The position numbers were made by a program, and so were the translations under genes. A stretch of 64,000 bases of DNA from positions 62,001-126,000 of the forward strand of contig NZ_JACIDZ010000005.1 of the NCBI RefSeq assembly GCF_014196625.1. The letters are read 5' to 3'. Below the pieces are notes generated by a model. The model had not been told where the DNA came from and ran no database searches. It saw only the letters and a program-made list of their open reading frames with translations. The stretch comes from Martelella radicis. Its GTDB lineage: Bacteria > Pseudomonadota > Alphaproteobacteria > Rhizobiales > Rhizobiaceae. Below, piece by piece: positions 28,863 through 37,439 of this stretch. Position 1 is the first letter of the stretch; each line of letters begins with the position of its first letter.

Positions 28863-30256
28863 GCGCAAACTCCTGCAATGGCAAAGCGGTGTTGCCAGCG
28901 ATTTTCGTTTTCCAGTTCACCGGCGAGCTTCAGCAAGACCGCCTCAGCGCCCATCGGCGCGATCATCTGAACCGGCAAAGGCAGGCCATTCTCGTCCGCC
29001 CCGTACGGCAATGTAATTGCCGGAAAACCGGAAAGGTTGGCAAGGGCGGCAAGCGGCGCAAAGGCGCGCATCCGCTCAAAATGCAGTTCCCAGTCATCGT
29101 GGTCGGTGGGAAAACTACCCACAGGCTTCGGCGCATCCGTCAGCATCGGGCAGATAAGGCAGTCGATATCATCGAAAAGGCGCCAGAGATCGCGGGCAAT
29201 CAGCGCCATCTCGTTTGTCAGCGACCAGACTTCTTCCGGCCGCATCGCCCGGCCACGTTCAATGACGGCGCGCGTCATCGGTTCGACCATCTCAAGGTCG
29301 AGGCCGAAGCGACCGGATGTTTCGGCAAGATTGGCGGCCGCGATGTCGGCAAAGGCGGAAGCGCTGGCGCGTGCGGGCGTTTCGATATCTTCCCAGCCGA
29401 CAGGGCAAAGGCGATTGCCCCTCGCCTCAAGCGCCTTCGCGGCATCTTCGAGCACGCCGAGGCGCGCTGGGTCAGCCCTGACATCCGTCTCGGGCAGAAC
29501 GCCGATGCGCAGACTGCCCTCGGGCACGCCAGCAAAAGCCAGCGGCGGAAAGGGGCCGCGCGCGTTGCCGGAGATTGCGCGGAAGATCGCTTCCGCATCC
29601 CTCACGGAACGACAGACGGCGAGTTCGGTGGCGATGCCGCCGAGGTGATTGCCATAGCCCGGCCCGGCCGGCATTGCTCCGCGTGACGGCTTGAGGCCGA
29701 CGAGACCGCAGCAGGCGGCGGGCACGCGGATGGAACCGCCCGCATCCGTGGCATGGGCAATTGAAACAATACCCGCGGCAACGGCAGCCGCAGCCCCGCC
29801 CAATGAACCGCCGGGAGAGCGGGCCTCATCCAGCGGATTGCGGCAGAGCGGCCCCTTGTCTGGTTCGGAGGCGAGCGACAGGCCGAATTCGGGGCTCGTC
29901 GTCAGCCCGAACAGAGAGAAACCGGCAGCGCGAAAGCGGGCGGCGATATCGCTGTCAGCGCTGGCATCACCGGCGCCCAGCACGCGCGAGCCGGCGGTGA
30001 CGGCAAGGCCGGAAAAAGGTCCGCCGAGATCCTTTACAAGCATCGGCACGCCGCCAAACGGCATCGCCGCCTTGTCTTCAGCCGAAAGACCGTCAAAACG
30101 ATCAGCGGCCGCAAGCCCTGCTTCGGGATTGCGGCCGGCAAGGGCGCCAAGATGCGCCCATGTGTCGGATGCGGCAAGGGATGCTTCCATCGCCTGCCGC
30201 GCCGAAATGTCACCCTTGCCGATCGCGGCGGCGAGCGCTGTCGCGTCGGCTTGCAT
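28859..30256 (-). CDS. amidase (amidase-signature family)
   Basis: A 465-residue hydrolase with the Ser-cisSer-Lys triad: Lys75 in PMLVKDLGG, cis-Ser151 in SPGGSLGG, and Ser175 in DAGGSIRVPA. The signature region is intact. The substrate is unknown. Placed between the BMP binding protein and the ATPase of a nucleobase-type importer and near codA, it may hydrolyse an amide formed in ring-base degradation (inference). It lies 9 bp after the binding-protein gene and overlaps the ATPase by 4 bp, so it is part of the transporter operon, which is unusual for a catabolic enzyme. Confidence 0.9.
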   Translation of the reverse strand: MQADATALAAAIGKGDISARQAMEASLAASDTWAHLGALAGRNPEAGLAAADRFDGLSAEDKAAMPFGGVPMLVKDLGGPFSGLAVTAGSRVLGAGDASADSDIAARFRAAGFSLFGLTTSPEFGLSLASEPDKGPLCRNPLDEARSPGGSLGGAAAAVAAGIVSIAHATDAGGSIRVPAACCGLVGLKPSRGAMPAGPGYGNHLGGIATELAVCRSVRDAEAIFRAISGNARGPFPPLAFAGVPEGSLRIGVLPETDVRADPARLGVLEDAAKALEARGNRLCPVGWEDIETPARASASAFADIAAANLAETSGRFGLDLEMVEPMTRAVIERGRAMRPEEVWSLTNEMALIARDLWRLFDDIDCLICPMLTDAPKPVGSFPTDHDDWELHFERMRAFAPLAALANLSGFPAITLPYGADENGLPLPVQMIAPMGAEAVLLKLAGELENENRWQHRFAIAGVCA

Positions 30257-30265
30257 GGGCTATCC

Positions 30266-31252
30266 TTACTTCGGCTCGTCCATGTTGCGCGGAACCTCGA
30301 ACGTGCCGTCGATGATTTCCTGACGCTTGGCCAGCATGGCTTCGACCGCTTCCGGCGAGGCAACGCCCTCAACGAACGCGATGTCGCTGCCGCCATCCTT
30401 CAGCATGCCGAAGGCCGTGTAGTTCTGGCCGACCGGATTGCCGGCCTCGACATCGGCGATCGCCGCATCGACAATCGGGCGGAAGCCCCAGAGCGCGTTG
30501 GCGAAGACCGTATCCGGGTAGCGCGGCGTGTAATCGATCAGCGATCCGACGGCGAGAATACCGCGTTCCTTGGCGGCATCGGCCGTACCGATGCGCTCGC
30601 CAAAGAGAATGTCGGCGCCCTGGTCGATCTGGGCAAGACCGGCTTCGCGCGCCTTGGGCGGATCGAAGAAGGTGCCGATGAAGGTGACGTGATGTTCGGC
30701 TTCCGGATTGGTTTCCTTCACGCCCTCGGCAAAGGCGTTGATCAGCATGTTGACTTCCGGGATCGGCATGGCGCCGACGGAGCCGACGACATTGCTTTCC
30801 GTCAGCGTGCCGGCCAGCATGCCGGCGAGAAAGGCGCCGTCATGGTTCCATGTGCCGAAAACGCCGAAATTGTCGCCGGACGGGCCGCCGGAGGACCCCA
30901 TGACGAAGGGCGTGTCGGGATAGTCCGCTGCCACTTCACGGGCTTCGGATTCAACGGCATAGGATTCGCCGATGATCAGGTCGACGCCCTGCTCGGCATA
31001 TTCACGCATGGCGCGGGGGTAGTCCGTGCCCGAGACGCTTTCGGAGAACACATATTCGATCGCACCCTCTTCGGCGGCTTCCAGCAGCGCCTGATGGATG
31101 ACCGAGTTCCAGGCATTCTCAACCGGCGAAGCGTGGATGGCAGCGACCTTCAGCGGTTCTGCGGCGCTGATGGCAGGCGCCATGGCAACGGCGCCGAAAA
31201 CGAGCGTGGACGCCATGAGAGCGCGACGGCTCAGGACAAAATCATTCTTCAT
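30266..31252 (-). CDS. BMP-family ABC transporter substrate-binding protein
   Basis: A 328-residue periplasmic protein of the basic membrane protein (Bmp/PnrA) family, which binds nucleosides or nucleobases. The signal begins with SRRALMAS before a hydrophobic core, which fits a twin-arginine signal. Mature features are VAAIHASPVENAWNSVIHQA at the N-terminus, then DLIIGESYAVESE and a VGSVGAMPIPEVN segment. It leads the operon and has a strong promoter with an operator-like palindrome over the start site. Confidence 0.92.
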   Translation of the reverse strand: MKNDFVLSRRALMASTLVFGAVAMAPAISAAEPLKVAAIHASPVENAWNSVIHQALLEAAEEGAIEYVFSESVSGTDYPRAMREYAEQGVDLIIGESYAVESEAREVAADYPDTPFVMGSSGGPSGDNFGVFGTWNHDGAFLAGMLAGTLTESNVVGSVGAMPIPEVNMLINAFAEGVKETNPEAEHHVTFIGTFFDPPKAREAGLAQIDQGADILFGERIGTADAAKERGILAVGSLIDYTPRYPDTVFANALWGFRPIVDAAIADVEAGNPVGQNYTAFGMLKDGGSDIAFVEGVASPEAVEAMLAKRQEIIDGTFEVPRNMDEPK

Positions 31253-31271
31253 TGCAAAAAGACCCCTCTTT

Positions 31272-31316
31272 GACCATTTGGTCCAAAATTCTAGAAGCCG
31301 CTCAATCTTGTGTCAA
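31272..31316 (-). promoter_or_regulatory. promoter and operator-like palindrome of the BMP operon
   Basis: On the - strand TTGACA (31311-31316) and TAGAAT (31288-31293) are exactly 17 bp apart, a near-consensus sigma-70 promoter. The palindrome GACCA-TT-TGGTC (31272-31283) covers the expected transcription start, a typical repressor position. The regulator is unknown. Confidence 0.7.
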
Positions 31317-31519
31317 GATCGACGAATGCACAGGAAATGTGCAATCTGGCCGTTTCCTTGTGTTTTTTCAAGTGGATGCAGCCGATGGCCGAATCGCTCT
31401 GCCGGCAACCAAATAAGGCAGACGAACCGAAGTGAGCGCAATCCCTCGACAAAGGTTGCACCAATTTGTGAATTGTTGGACTTGACTGCCAGTTGCCCAC
31501 CATCGGAAGCCAAGGTGAT

Positions 31520-31547
31520 TTGACCGCGCCAAAAATCCTGATATGAA
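31520..31547 (+). promoter_or_regulatory. probable promoter of the ArsR-like regulator
   Basis: TTGACC (31520-31525) and TATGAA (31542-31547) are separated by 16 bp, 39 bp upstream of the regulator ATG. Confidence 0.45.
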
Positions 31548-31585
31548 CGTTTTCTGACACAGACCGCCAGTAGCGAAGTTCACCC

Positions 31586-32512
31586 ATGCCGCGCAATTTC
31601 CTCGTCGTTGACCCTGAAAGGGACATGAATGTCATCAAGGGCCTGGCCGCGCCGGCGCGCATTGCCGTGCTCAAGCTTCTGCGCAGCAAGGGGGCGCTGA
31701 ACGTCAAGGAAATCGGCGAAATCCTCCAGCTTCCGCAATCCACCGTCTCGCTCAGCGTCCAGCTTCTGGAAGAGGCCGGACTGATCCGCACGGAGAGCCA
31801 GCGGGCGCGCAAGGGCAACCAGAAGGTTTGTTCCAGCATTTATGATGAGGTTGTCATCGTCTTCGGCGATGCCGCCGAGGAACGCCGCAATGACGGGATC
31901 GAGGTGTCGATGCCGGTCGGGCTTTACACCGCGTTCGATGTCAGCGCGCCCTGCGGACTGTGCACCGATGAGGGCATTATCGGACTTCTGGACGTGCCCG
32001 ATTCCTTCCTCGATCCGGCGCGCATGAAGGCCGGGCTGATCTGGTTCACGCGGGGCAAGGTGGAGTACCAGTTTCCCAACAATGCCAGGCTCGACAACCG
32101 CGCCGTCAACGAACTCGAATTCTCCATGGAACTGTCCTCCGAAGTGCCCGGCACCAATCCCGACTGGCCCTCCGACATTACCATCGGCATCAACGGCATC
32201 GATATCGGCCAGTGGACATCGCCGGGCGATTTCGGCGACCGGCGGGGCGTCTTCACCCCGGCCTGGTGGAAGCTCAAGGGCTCGCAATACGGCATGCTGA
32301 AGCGTTTTCGCGTGACCGAAACCGGCGCCTATGTCGATGGCGTCAGGATCTCCGATATCTGTCTGGCCGATCTCGGGCTCGATCGGCATCACTCCATCCG
32401 CCTGTCGATCAGCGTGCGCGAGGACGCCCGTCATCCGGGTGGCGTCAATATTTTCGGCCGGGGTTTCGGCAATTACGACCAGGACATTGTCCTGAGGATC
32501 ACCACCAAATAG
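31586..32512 (+). CDS. ArsR-like winged-helix transcriptional regulator
   Basis: A 308-residue regulator. The N-terminal 100 residues form an ArsR-type winged helix (LAAPARIAVLKLLRSKG, then the recognition region LPQSTVSLSVQLLEEAGLI). The C-terminal 200 residues are rich in beta strand, have no motif I recognise, and presumably form the ligand-binding part. This makes it far longer than simple metal-sensing ArsR proteins. It lies 125 bp upstream of the arabinofuranosidase on the same strand, so it is the best candidate to bind the palindrome in front of that gene. Confidence 0.8.
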   Translation: MPRNFLVVDPERDMNVIKGLAAPARIAVLKLLRSKGALNVKEIGEILQLPQSTVSLSVQLLEEAGLIRTESQRARKGNQKVCSSIYDEVVIVFGDAAEERRNDGIEVSMPVGLYTAFDVSAPCGLCTDEGIIGLLDVPDSFLDPARMKAGLIWFTRGKVEYQFPNNARLDNRAVNELEFSMELSSEVPGTNPDWPSDITIGINGIDIGQWTSPGDFGDRRGVFTPAWWKLKGSQYGMLKRFRVTETGAYVDGVRISDICLADLGLDRHHSIRLSISVREDARHPGGVNIFGRGFGNYDQDIVLRITTK

Positions 32513-32558
32513 CCCACCAAGAGCTCTGAAAAATTCGCGATTGCTTGAACATAGCCGC

Positions 32559-32612
32559 TTGACGTGGGGTGCAAACAGGTCTCTATTGATCACGAAAATT
32601 GGTTTAAACCAA
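32559..32612 (+). promoter_or_regulatory. promoter and palindromic operator of the arabinofuranosidase gene
   Basis: TTGACG (32559-32564) and TCTATT (32582-32587) are 17 bp apart. A perfect 14-bp palindrome TTGGTTTAAACCAA (32599-32612) begins about where transcription should start, 26 bp before the ATG. A related GGT-N4-ACC palindrome lies in front of the next ABC operon. Confidence 0.65.
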
Positions 32613-32637
32613 AATTCTGGGATTTGGAGGAGACAAG

Positions 32638-34152
32638 ATGCGCGCCGGGATCACCGTCCATAAAGACTACACGATTTCCGAAATCGATCCGAGGCTTTAC
32701 GGCTCGTTCGTCGAGCATATGGGCCGCGCCGTCTACAGCGGCATCTACGAGCCGGACCACCCGAGCGCCGATGAAAACGGCATGCGCAAGGATGTGATCG
32801 AGCTTGTGCGCGAGCTTGACGTGCCGGTGGTGCGCTATCCCGGCGGCAATTTCGTCTCGGCCTATAACTGGGAAGACGGCATCGGCCCGAAGGAAGAACG
32901 CCCCGTCCGCCTCGATCTCGCCTGGCACACATCCGAAAGCAACCAGGTCGGCATCCACGAATTCTCGAAGTGGTGCGATGCCGTCGGCACGGAGATGATG
33001 CTGGCGATCAATCTCGGCACGCGCGGGCTGAACGAGGCCCGCAATTTCCTCGAATATGTCAACCATCCCGGCGGCAGCGAATGGTCGGACCTGCGCCGCA
33101 GGAACGGCCGCGAGGAGCCCTGGAACGTCAAGCTCTGGTGCCTCGGCAACGAGATGGACGGCCCCTGGCAGACCGGCCACAAGACGGCGGAGGAATATGG
33201 CCGCCTGGCCTACGAAACCGCCAAGGCCATGCGCCAGTTCGACAGGGATCTCGAACTGGTCGTCTGCGGCTCCTCCTCCGCCAACATGCCGACCTACCCG
33301 GAATGGGAGGCCACGGTTCTCGACCACACCTATGATGCCGTCGACTACATCTCGCTGCATATGTATTTCGAGAACTACGAAAAGGATACGGCCCGCTTCC
33401 TCGCCAAGTCCAAGGTGCTCGCTGACTATATCGACACGATCGCCGGTGTGATTGCCTATGTGAAATCGAAGAAGCGCTCGAAGAAGGACGTCTACATTTC
33501 CTTTGACGAGTGGAATGTCTGGTACCATTCCAAGAAACGCGACGAGGCCACGCTTGCCGGCGAGGAAGGTTGGCCGTTTGCGCCGCCGCTTCTGGAAGAC
33601 GACTACAATTTCGAGGACGTGCTGCAGGTCGGCTGCATCCTGAACACCTTCATCAATCGCGCGGACGTGGTGAAGATCGGCTGCCTGGCGCAGCTCGTCA
33701 ACGTCATCGCCCCGATCATGACGGAGCCCGGCGGCGCTGCCTGGCGGCAGACGATCTTCTACCCGTTCTATTTCGCTTCCCGCTTCGGACGCGGCACGGC
33801 GCTGAAACTGGCAGTCGATTGCCCGGCCTATAACACCGATGGCATTGGCGAAGTGCCCTATGTGGATGCCTCGGCAACCCATGACGGCGAGGCCGGAACC
33901 CTGTCCTTCTTCATCGTCAACCGCAGCGAAAGCGAGACGGCGGAGCTCGATCTGGCGCTTCAGGGCTTTGAGGCCGACGCGATCCTGGATGACAAGATCA
34001 TTGTCCATGGCGACATCAACATCACCAACACGGCAGCCAGTCCGGATGTGGTGAAGCCCGAAGATGCCGGAGACGCGGCAATAGGCGGCAAAGGGCTGAC
34101 GGCATCGGCGCCGCCGCTCAGCTACCGCTTCATCCGCCTACAGCTTAAGTGA
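32638..34152 (+). CDS. abfA: alpha-N-arabinofuranosidase, GH51
   Basis: A 504-residue cytoplasmic glycoside hydrolase that releases L-arabinose from arabino-oligosaccharides. There is no signal peptide, so its substrate must be imported. Typical GH51 segments are YGSFVEHMGRAVYSGIYEP, VRYPGGNFVSAYNWEDGIG, the acid/base Glu172 in CLGNEMDGPW and the nucleophile Glu291 in ISFDEWNVWY. The C-terminal beta domain is complete. GGAGGAGACA precedes the ATG. It lies between the ArsR-like regulator and a CUT1 importer on the same strand that is the likely source of its substrate. Confidence 0.96.
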   Translation: MRAGITVHKDYTISEIDPRLYGSFVEHMGRAVYSGIYEPDHPSADENGMRKDVIELVRELDVPVVRYPGGNFVSAYNWEDGIGPKEERPVRLDLAWHTSESNQVGIHEFSKWCDAVGTEMMLAINLGTRGLNEARNFLEYVNHPGGSEWSDLRRRNGREEPWNVKLWCLGNEMDGPWQTGHKTAEEYGRLAYETAKAMRQFDRDLELVVCGSSSANMPTYPEWEATVLDHTYDAVDYISLHMYFENYEKDTARFLAKSKVLADYIDTIAGVIAYVKSKKRSKKDVYISFDEWNVWYHSKKRDEATLAGEEGWPFAPPLLEDDYNFEDVLQVGCILNTFINRADVVKIGCLAQLVNVIAPIMTEPGGAAWRQTIFYPFYFASRFGRGTALKLAVDCPAYNTDGIGEVPYVDASATHDGEAGTLSFFIVNRSESETAELDLALQGFEADAILDDKIIVHGDINITNTAASPDVVKPEDAGDAAIGGKGLTASAPPLSYRFIRLQLK

Positions 34153-34154
34153 AC

Positions 34155-34213
34155 CATGATATTTGGTATGAACCTGAAATCATGTTGACAAATATACGAT
34201 TTGTTCTAGGGTT
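34155..34213 (+). promoter_or_regulatory. promoter and operator-like palindrome of the second sugar ABC operon
   Basis: A 30-bp imperfect palindrome (34155-34184) has outer arms CATGAT/ATCATG and inner arms GGT/ACC spaced by four bases. It abuts a TTGACA box (34185-34190), which is followed 16 bp later by TAGGGT. The inner part resembles the palindrome in front of the arabinofuranosidase gene, suggesting shared control. Confidence 0.5.
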
Positions 34214-34381
34214 CCAGCACAGGTCCGGCGCGCATCGGGAGGAAACGGTGGAAGTCGCGTCATAGATAGTCCCGCCGCACAGCGGCGCGTTTGGCAGCGA
34301 ACCGAAAGCTTAGCCGCCGAATGCAGGAGCCTTGGAAAAGTCGTCGGAAGGGCCGGATCTCCGGCCGGGGAGCACGGCAGA

Positions 34382-35503
34382 ATGACTGCTCAGATTGAAA
34401 TCAAGAATGTCACCAAACGCTATGGCAGCCTGACCGTCCTCGACAATATCTCGCTGTCGATCGCGGCGAACGAGTTCATGGTGTTTCTCGGCCCCTCGGG
34501 CTGCGGCAAGTCCACGCTTTTGCGCATGATCGCCGGCCTGGAGGCGGTCGACGAAGGCGAAATTTCGATCAACGGCAAGCGGATCGACAACCTGCCGCCC
34601 GGCAAGCGCGGCCTTGCCATGGTGTTCCAGAACTACGCCATCTACCCGCATATGAGCGTCGCCGAAAACATGGCTTTCGGGCTCAGAAACATCTCGGTGG
34701 AACAGTCGGTCATCGACGCGCGGATCAAGGAAGCCGCGCGCATGCTGGAAATCAGCCACCTGCTTGAGCGCAAGCCCAACCAGCTTTCAGGCGGCCAGCG
34801 CCAGCGCGTCGCGATCGGCCGGGCCATCGTCAAGGAACCGGAAGCCTTCCTCTTCGACGAACCGCTGTCAAACCTTGATGCCGCACTCAGGGTCAGAACC
34901 CGTGTCGAACTGGCGCAACTGCGCAACCGCGTCGCCTCCACCATGATCTTCGTCACCCATGACCAGATCGAGGCGATGACGCTTGCCGACCGGATCGTGG
35001 TGCTCAACAACCGAAAGATCGAGCAGATCGGCGAACCGATGGAGATCTACAGCCGTCCCGTCAGCGAATTCGTCGCCCGTTTCGTCGGCTCGCCGACGAT
35101 GAACTTCCTCGATGTCGCGATCGCCGACGCAGGTGGTTTCGCGCTCGCGACTTTTCCGGATGGGGCTAGGCTGCAGACCGACATCGCGACAGCGGGCCTG
35201 CCGGAAAGGACCATGAAGCTCGGCATTCGCGCCGAAGCCGTCAAATGCGTGTCCGATCCGGCCGAGGCCACCACGCAAGGCAAGGTCGATGTGCTGGAAC
35301 GGCTCGGCGACCGCACGCTGCTCTATACGCGGCTCTCCGATGACAGCATCATCGTCGCCGAGGACATCGGCCTCAGCCGGGCACGGATCGGCGACACCGT
35401 GCACCTCGCCTTCGACGGTTCGGCCTGCCATCTCTTCGACGCCGGCGGCAAGGCCTATCACCCGGCGGAAGAGGCCGCCGGGCGGGAGGCCGATCATGTC
35501 TGA
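34382..35503 (+). CDS. sugar ABC transporter ATP-binding protein (UgpC/MalK type)
   Basis: A 373-residue ATPase: Walker [10 protein letters not shown], signature [14 protein letters not shown], Walker [14 protein letters not shown], His switch in FVTHDQIEAM, and a C-terminal regulatory OB-fold region. It is the first gene of an ATPase-permease-permease-binding-protein operon that follows the GH51 gene after 229 bp. Its stop overlaps the next start by 8 bp. The substrate is probably an arabinose-containing oligosaccharide, from context only. Confidence 0.93.
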   Translation: MTAQIEIKNVTKRYGSLTVLDNISLSIAANEFMVFLGPSGCGKSTLLRMIAGLEAVDEGEISINGKRIDNLPPGKRGLAMVFQNYAIYPHMSVAENMAFGLRNISVEQSVIDARIKEAARMLEISHLLERKPNQLSGGQRQRVAIGRAIVKEPEAFLFDEPLSNLDAALRVRTRVELAQLRNRVASTMIFVTHDQIEAMTLADRIVVLNNRKIEQIGEPMEIYSRPVSEFVARFVGSPTMNFLDVAIADAGGFALATFPDGARLQTDIATAGLPERTMKLGIRAEAVKCVSDPAEATTQGKVDVLERLGDRTLLYTRLSDDSIIVAEDIGLSRARIGDTVHLAFDGSACHLFDAGGKAYHPAEEAAGREADHV

Positions 35504-36434
35504 CGCCCAGTCCACCCGCGCGGCCCTGGCCCGTCAGGACAGGAAAGGGCTGAAGACGGCAACCGCCAATATCAATGCGTCAAGCTGGGCCAATGCGCTG
35601 TTCATCGCGCCCTATATGGTGTTCTTCGTCGCCTTGCTCGTCTTTCCCATGGTCTGGAACATCTGGCTCAGCCTGCACCGAGCCGATGCTTTCTCCATGG
35701 GCCGTTTCATCGGCATCGGCAATTACGTCAGGCTCATGCACGACGGCGTTTTCCTCAAGGCCGTCTGGAACACCTTCTATTTCGTCTTCCTCACCGTCCC
35801 GCCGCTGGCGCTGGTCGGCCTGTTTCTGGCGCTGGCGCTGAACCGGCAGACAAAGACGGCCGCAGCGCTCAGAACGCTCTATTTCTCCTCATCGGTGCTC
35901 TCCGTCACCATCGTCACGCTGATCTGGCGCATCGTCTTCATCGGCCAATTCGGCCTGCTCGCCACCGTCTACGGCTGGTTCGACGCGACGCCGCCGGCCT
36001 TTCTCTCCGACCCGGACCTGGTGATGATCGGCATCGCGATCGCAACTGTCTGGTGGTGCATCGGCCTGCCGATGATGCTTTATCTCTCGGCCCTCCAGCA
36101 GATCCCGAAAGAGATCTACGAGGCCGCCGCGTTGGATAATGCCGGACGCTGGCGAACATTGCGCTACATCACCCTGCCCTCGATCAAGCGCACCATCATT
36201 CTGGTCGTGATCATCCAGATCGTGATGCAATTCCAACTCTTCGGCCAGGCACGGCTGATGACCAATGGCGGGCCTAACAACGAGTCCCTGCCCATGGTGC
36301 TCTACATCTACCAGATGGCCTTCAACCGCTGGGATATCGGGCTCGGCGCCGCAGCTTCCGAAGTCCTGTTCGTGATGATCCTGATCGCCGCCATGGCCCA
36401 GTTCCTGGTCTCGCGCAAGAAGGGAGACGCCTGA
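35496..36434 (+). CDS. sugar ABC transporter permease (MalF type)
   Basis: A 312-residue membrane protein with about six helices after a polar 30-residue N-terminus. The EAA loop is IPKEIYEAAALDNAGRWRTL. The start at ATG 35496 follows GGCGGGAGG within the end of the ATPase gene; a longer open frame reaching back to 35289 is out of frame with nothing and has no features. It shares 1 bp with the next permease gene. Confidence 0.92.
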   Translation: MSDAQSTRAALARQDRKGLKTATANINASSWANALFIAPYMVFFVALLVFPMVWNIWLSLHRADAFSMGRFIGIGNYVRLMHDGVFLKAVWNTFYFVFLTVPPLALVGLFLALALNRQTKTAAALRTLYFSSSVLSVTIVTLIWRIVFIGQFGLLATVYGWFDATPPAFLSDPDLVMIGIAIATVWWCIGLPMMLYLSALQQIPKEIYEAAALDNAGRWRTLRYITLPSIKRTIILVVIIQIVMQFQLFGQARLMTNGGPNNESLPMVLYIYQMAFNRWDIGLGAAASEVLFVMILIAAMAQFLVSRKKGDA

Positions 36435-37279
36435 TGAGCTCCTTCGGCCTTTCCAAGAAGAACACGCTCGGCGACCGGCTGATCCTCGGCGCTGTCATCG
36501 TGCTGGCGCTGATCATGGTCGCGCCCGTTGCCTGGGTGATCGGTCTGTCGCTGAAGGACAATGGCGAGCTCATGGCCAACATGAACTCCGTCTTCCATGC
36601 GCCCTATACGCTTGCCAACTACCTCAACATCTTCGGCAATTCGTCGGTATTCCGCTGGGTGCTGAACTCGATCATCGTCTCCGGTTCGATCACGATCGGC
36701 ATTCTGGTGCTGACCTCGCTTGCGGGCTACGGTTTCGCACGGCTTAATTTCCCTTTCCGCAACACGATCTTCATCATCGTGCTTCTGGGTCTTGCCATAC
36801 CCGAACAGGCGGTGCTGATCGCCCGCCATCAGATCTTCGCCAAGATCGGTCTGCACAACACCTATTACGCGCTGATCCTTCCGGGCCTGTCCGCCCCCTT
36901 CGGCGTATTCCTGATGACGCAGTTCTTCCGCGCCATCCCGAAGGAATATGACGAGGCGGCGCTTCTCGACAATGCCAGCCGCTTCAAGATCTTCTGGAAG
37001 GTTCTGCTGCCCTTGACGCTACCCGCGCAGGCAACGCTCGGCATCTTCACATTTCTCATCGCCTGGAACGACTATTTCTGGCCGCTGATCACCGCGACCC
37101 GAAAGGAAATGTACACGCTCACGGTCGGGATCGCCTCGTCGCAGATGAATTTCGCCCAGACGGAAGGCCTCGGCTTCCTGATGGCACAGGCGGTCTTCGC
37201 CAGTTTGCCGATCCTGATCGTCTACCTGTTTTTCCAGAAATACATCGTCACCGCCGTTTCCGGCTCGGCGGAGAAGTGA
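36434..37279 (+). CDS. sugar ABC transporter permease (MalG type)
   Basis: A 281-residue membrane protein with about six helices and the EAA loop IPKEYDEAALLDNASRFKIF. Its start shares one base with the preceding stop (TGATG), indicating translational coupling. It is followed by a 160-bp gap before the binding-protein gene. Confidence 0.92.
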   Translation: MSSFGLSKKNTLGDRLILGAVIVLALIMVAPVAWVIGLSLKDNGELMANMNSVFHAPYTLANYLNIFGNSSVFRWVLNSIIVSGSITIGILVLTSLAGYGFARLNFPFRNTIFIIVLLGLAIPEQAVLIARHQIFAKIGLHNTYYALILPGLSAPFGVFLMTQFFRAIPKEYDEAALLDNASRFKIFWKVLLPLTLPAQATLGIFTFLIAWNDYFWPLITATRKEMYTLTVGIASSQMNFAQTEGLGFLMAQAVFASLPILIVYLFFQKYIVTAVSGSAEK

Positions 37280-37439
37280 TGTTGCGCGGGCGGAGGCCAG
37301 GCGCTCGCCCGCGCGCTTGTTGAAAACCGGAGGAGAAACACCCCGCGCGCCAACCACAATGTGCGGGAACCGAATTTGGGATCGCCCTTCAGGGTGGACA
37401 CAAAGGGCCGATCATGGCCCGCTTCGTGGAGGAGTAGAC

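Larger units (their letters stand above)
31253..31585. other. divergent control region, BMP operon / ArsR-like regulator
   Basis: No gene is seen in these 333 bp. It holds the BMP-operon promoter and palindrome at 31272-31316 and a probable promoter for the regulator gene at 31520-31547. The middle (about 31330-31510) shows no clear element. Confidence 0.6.
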
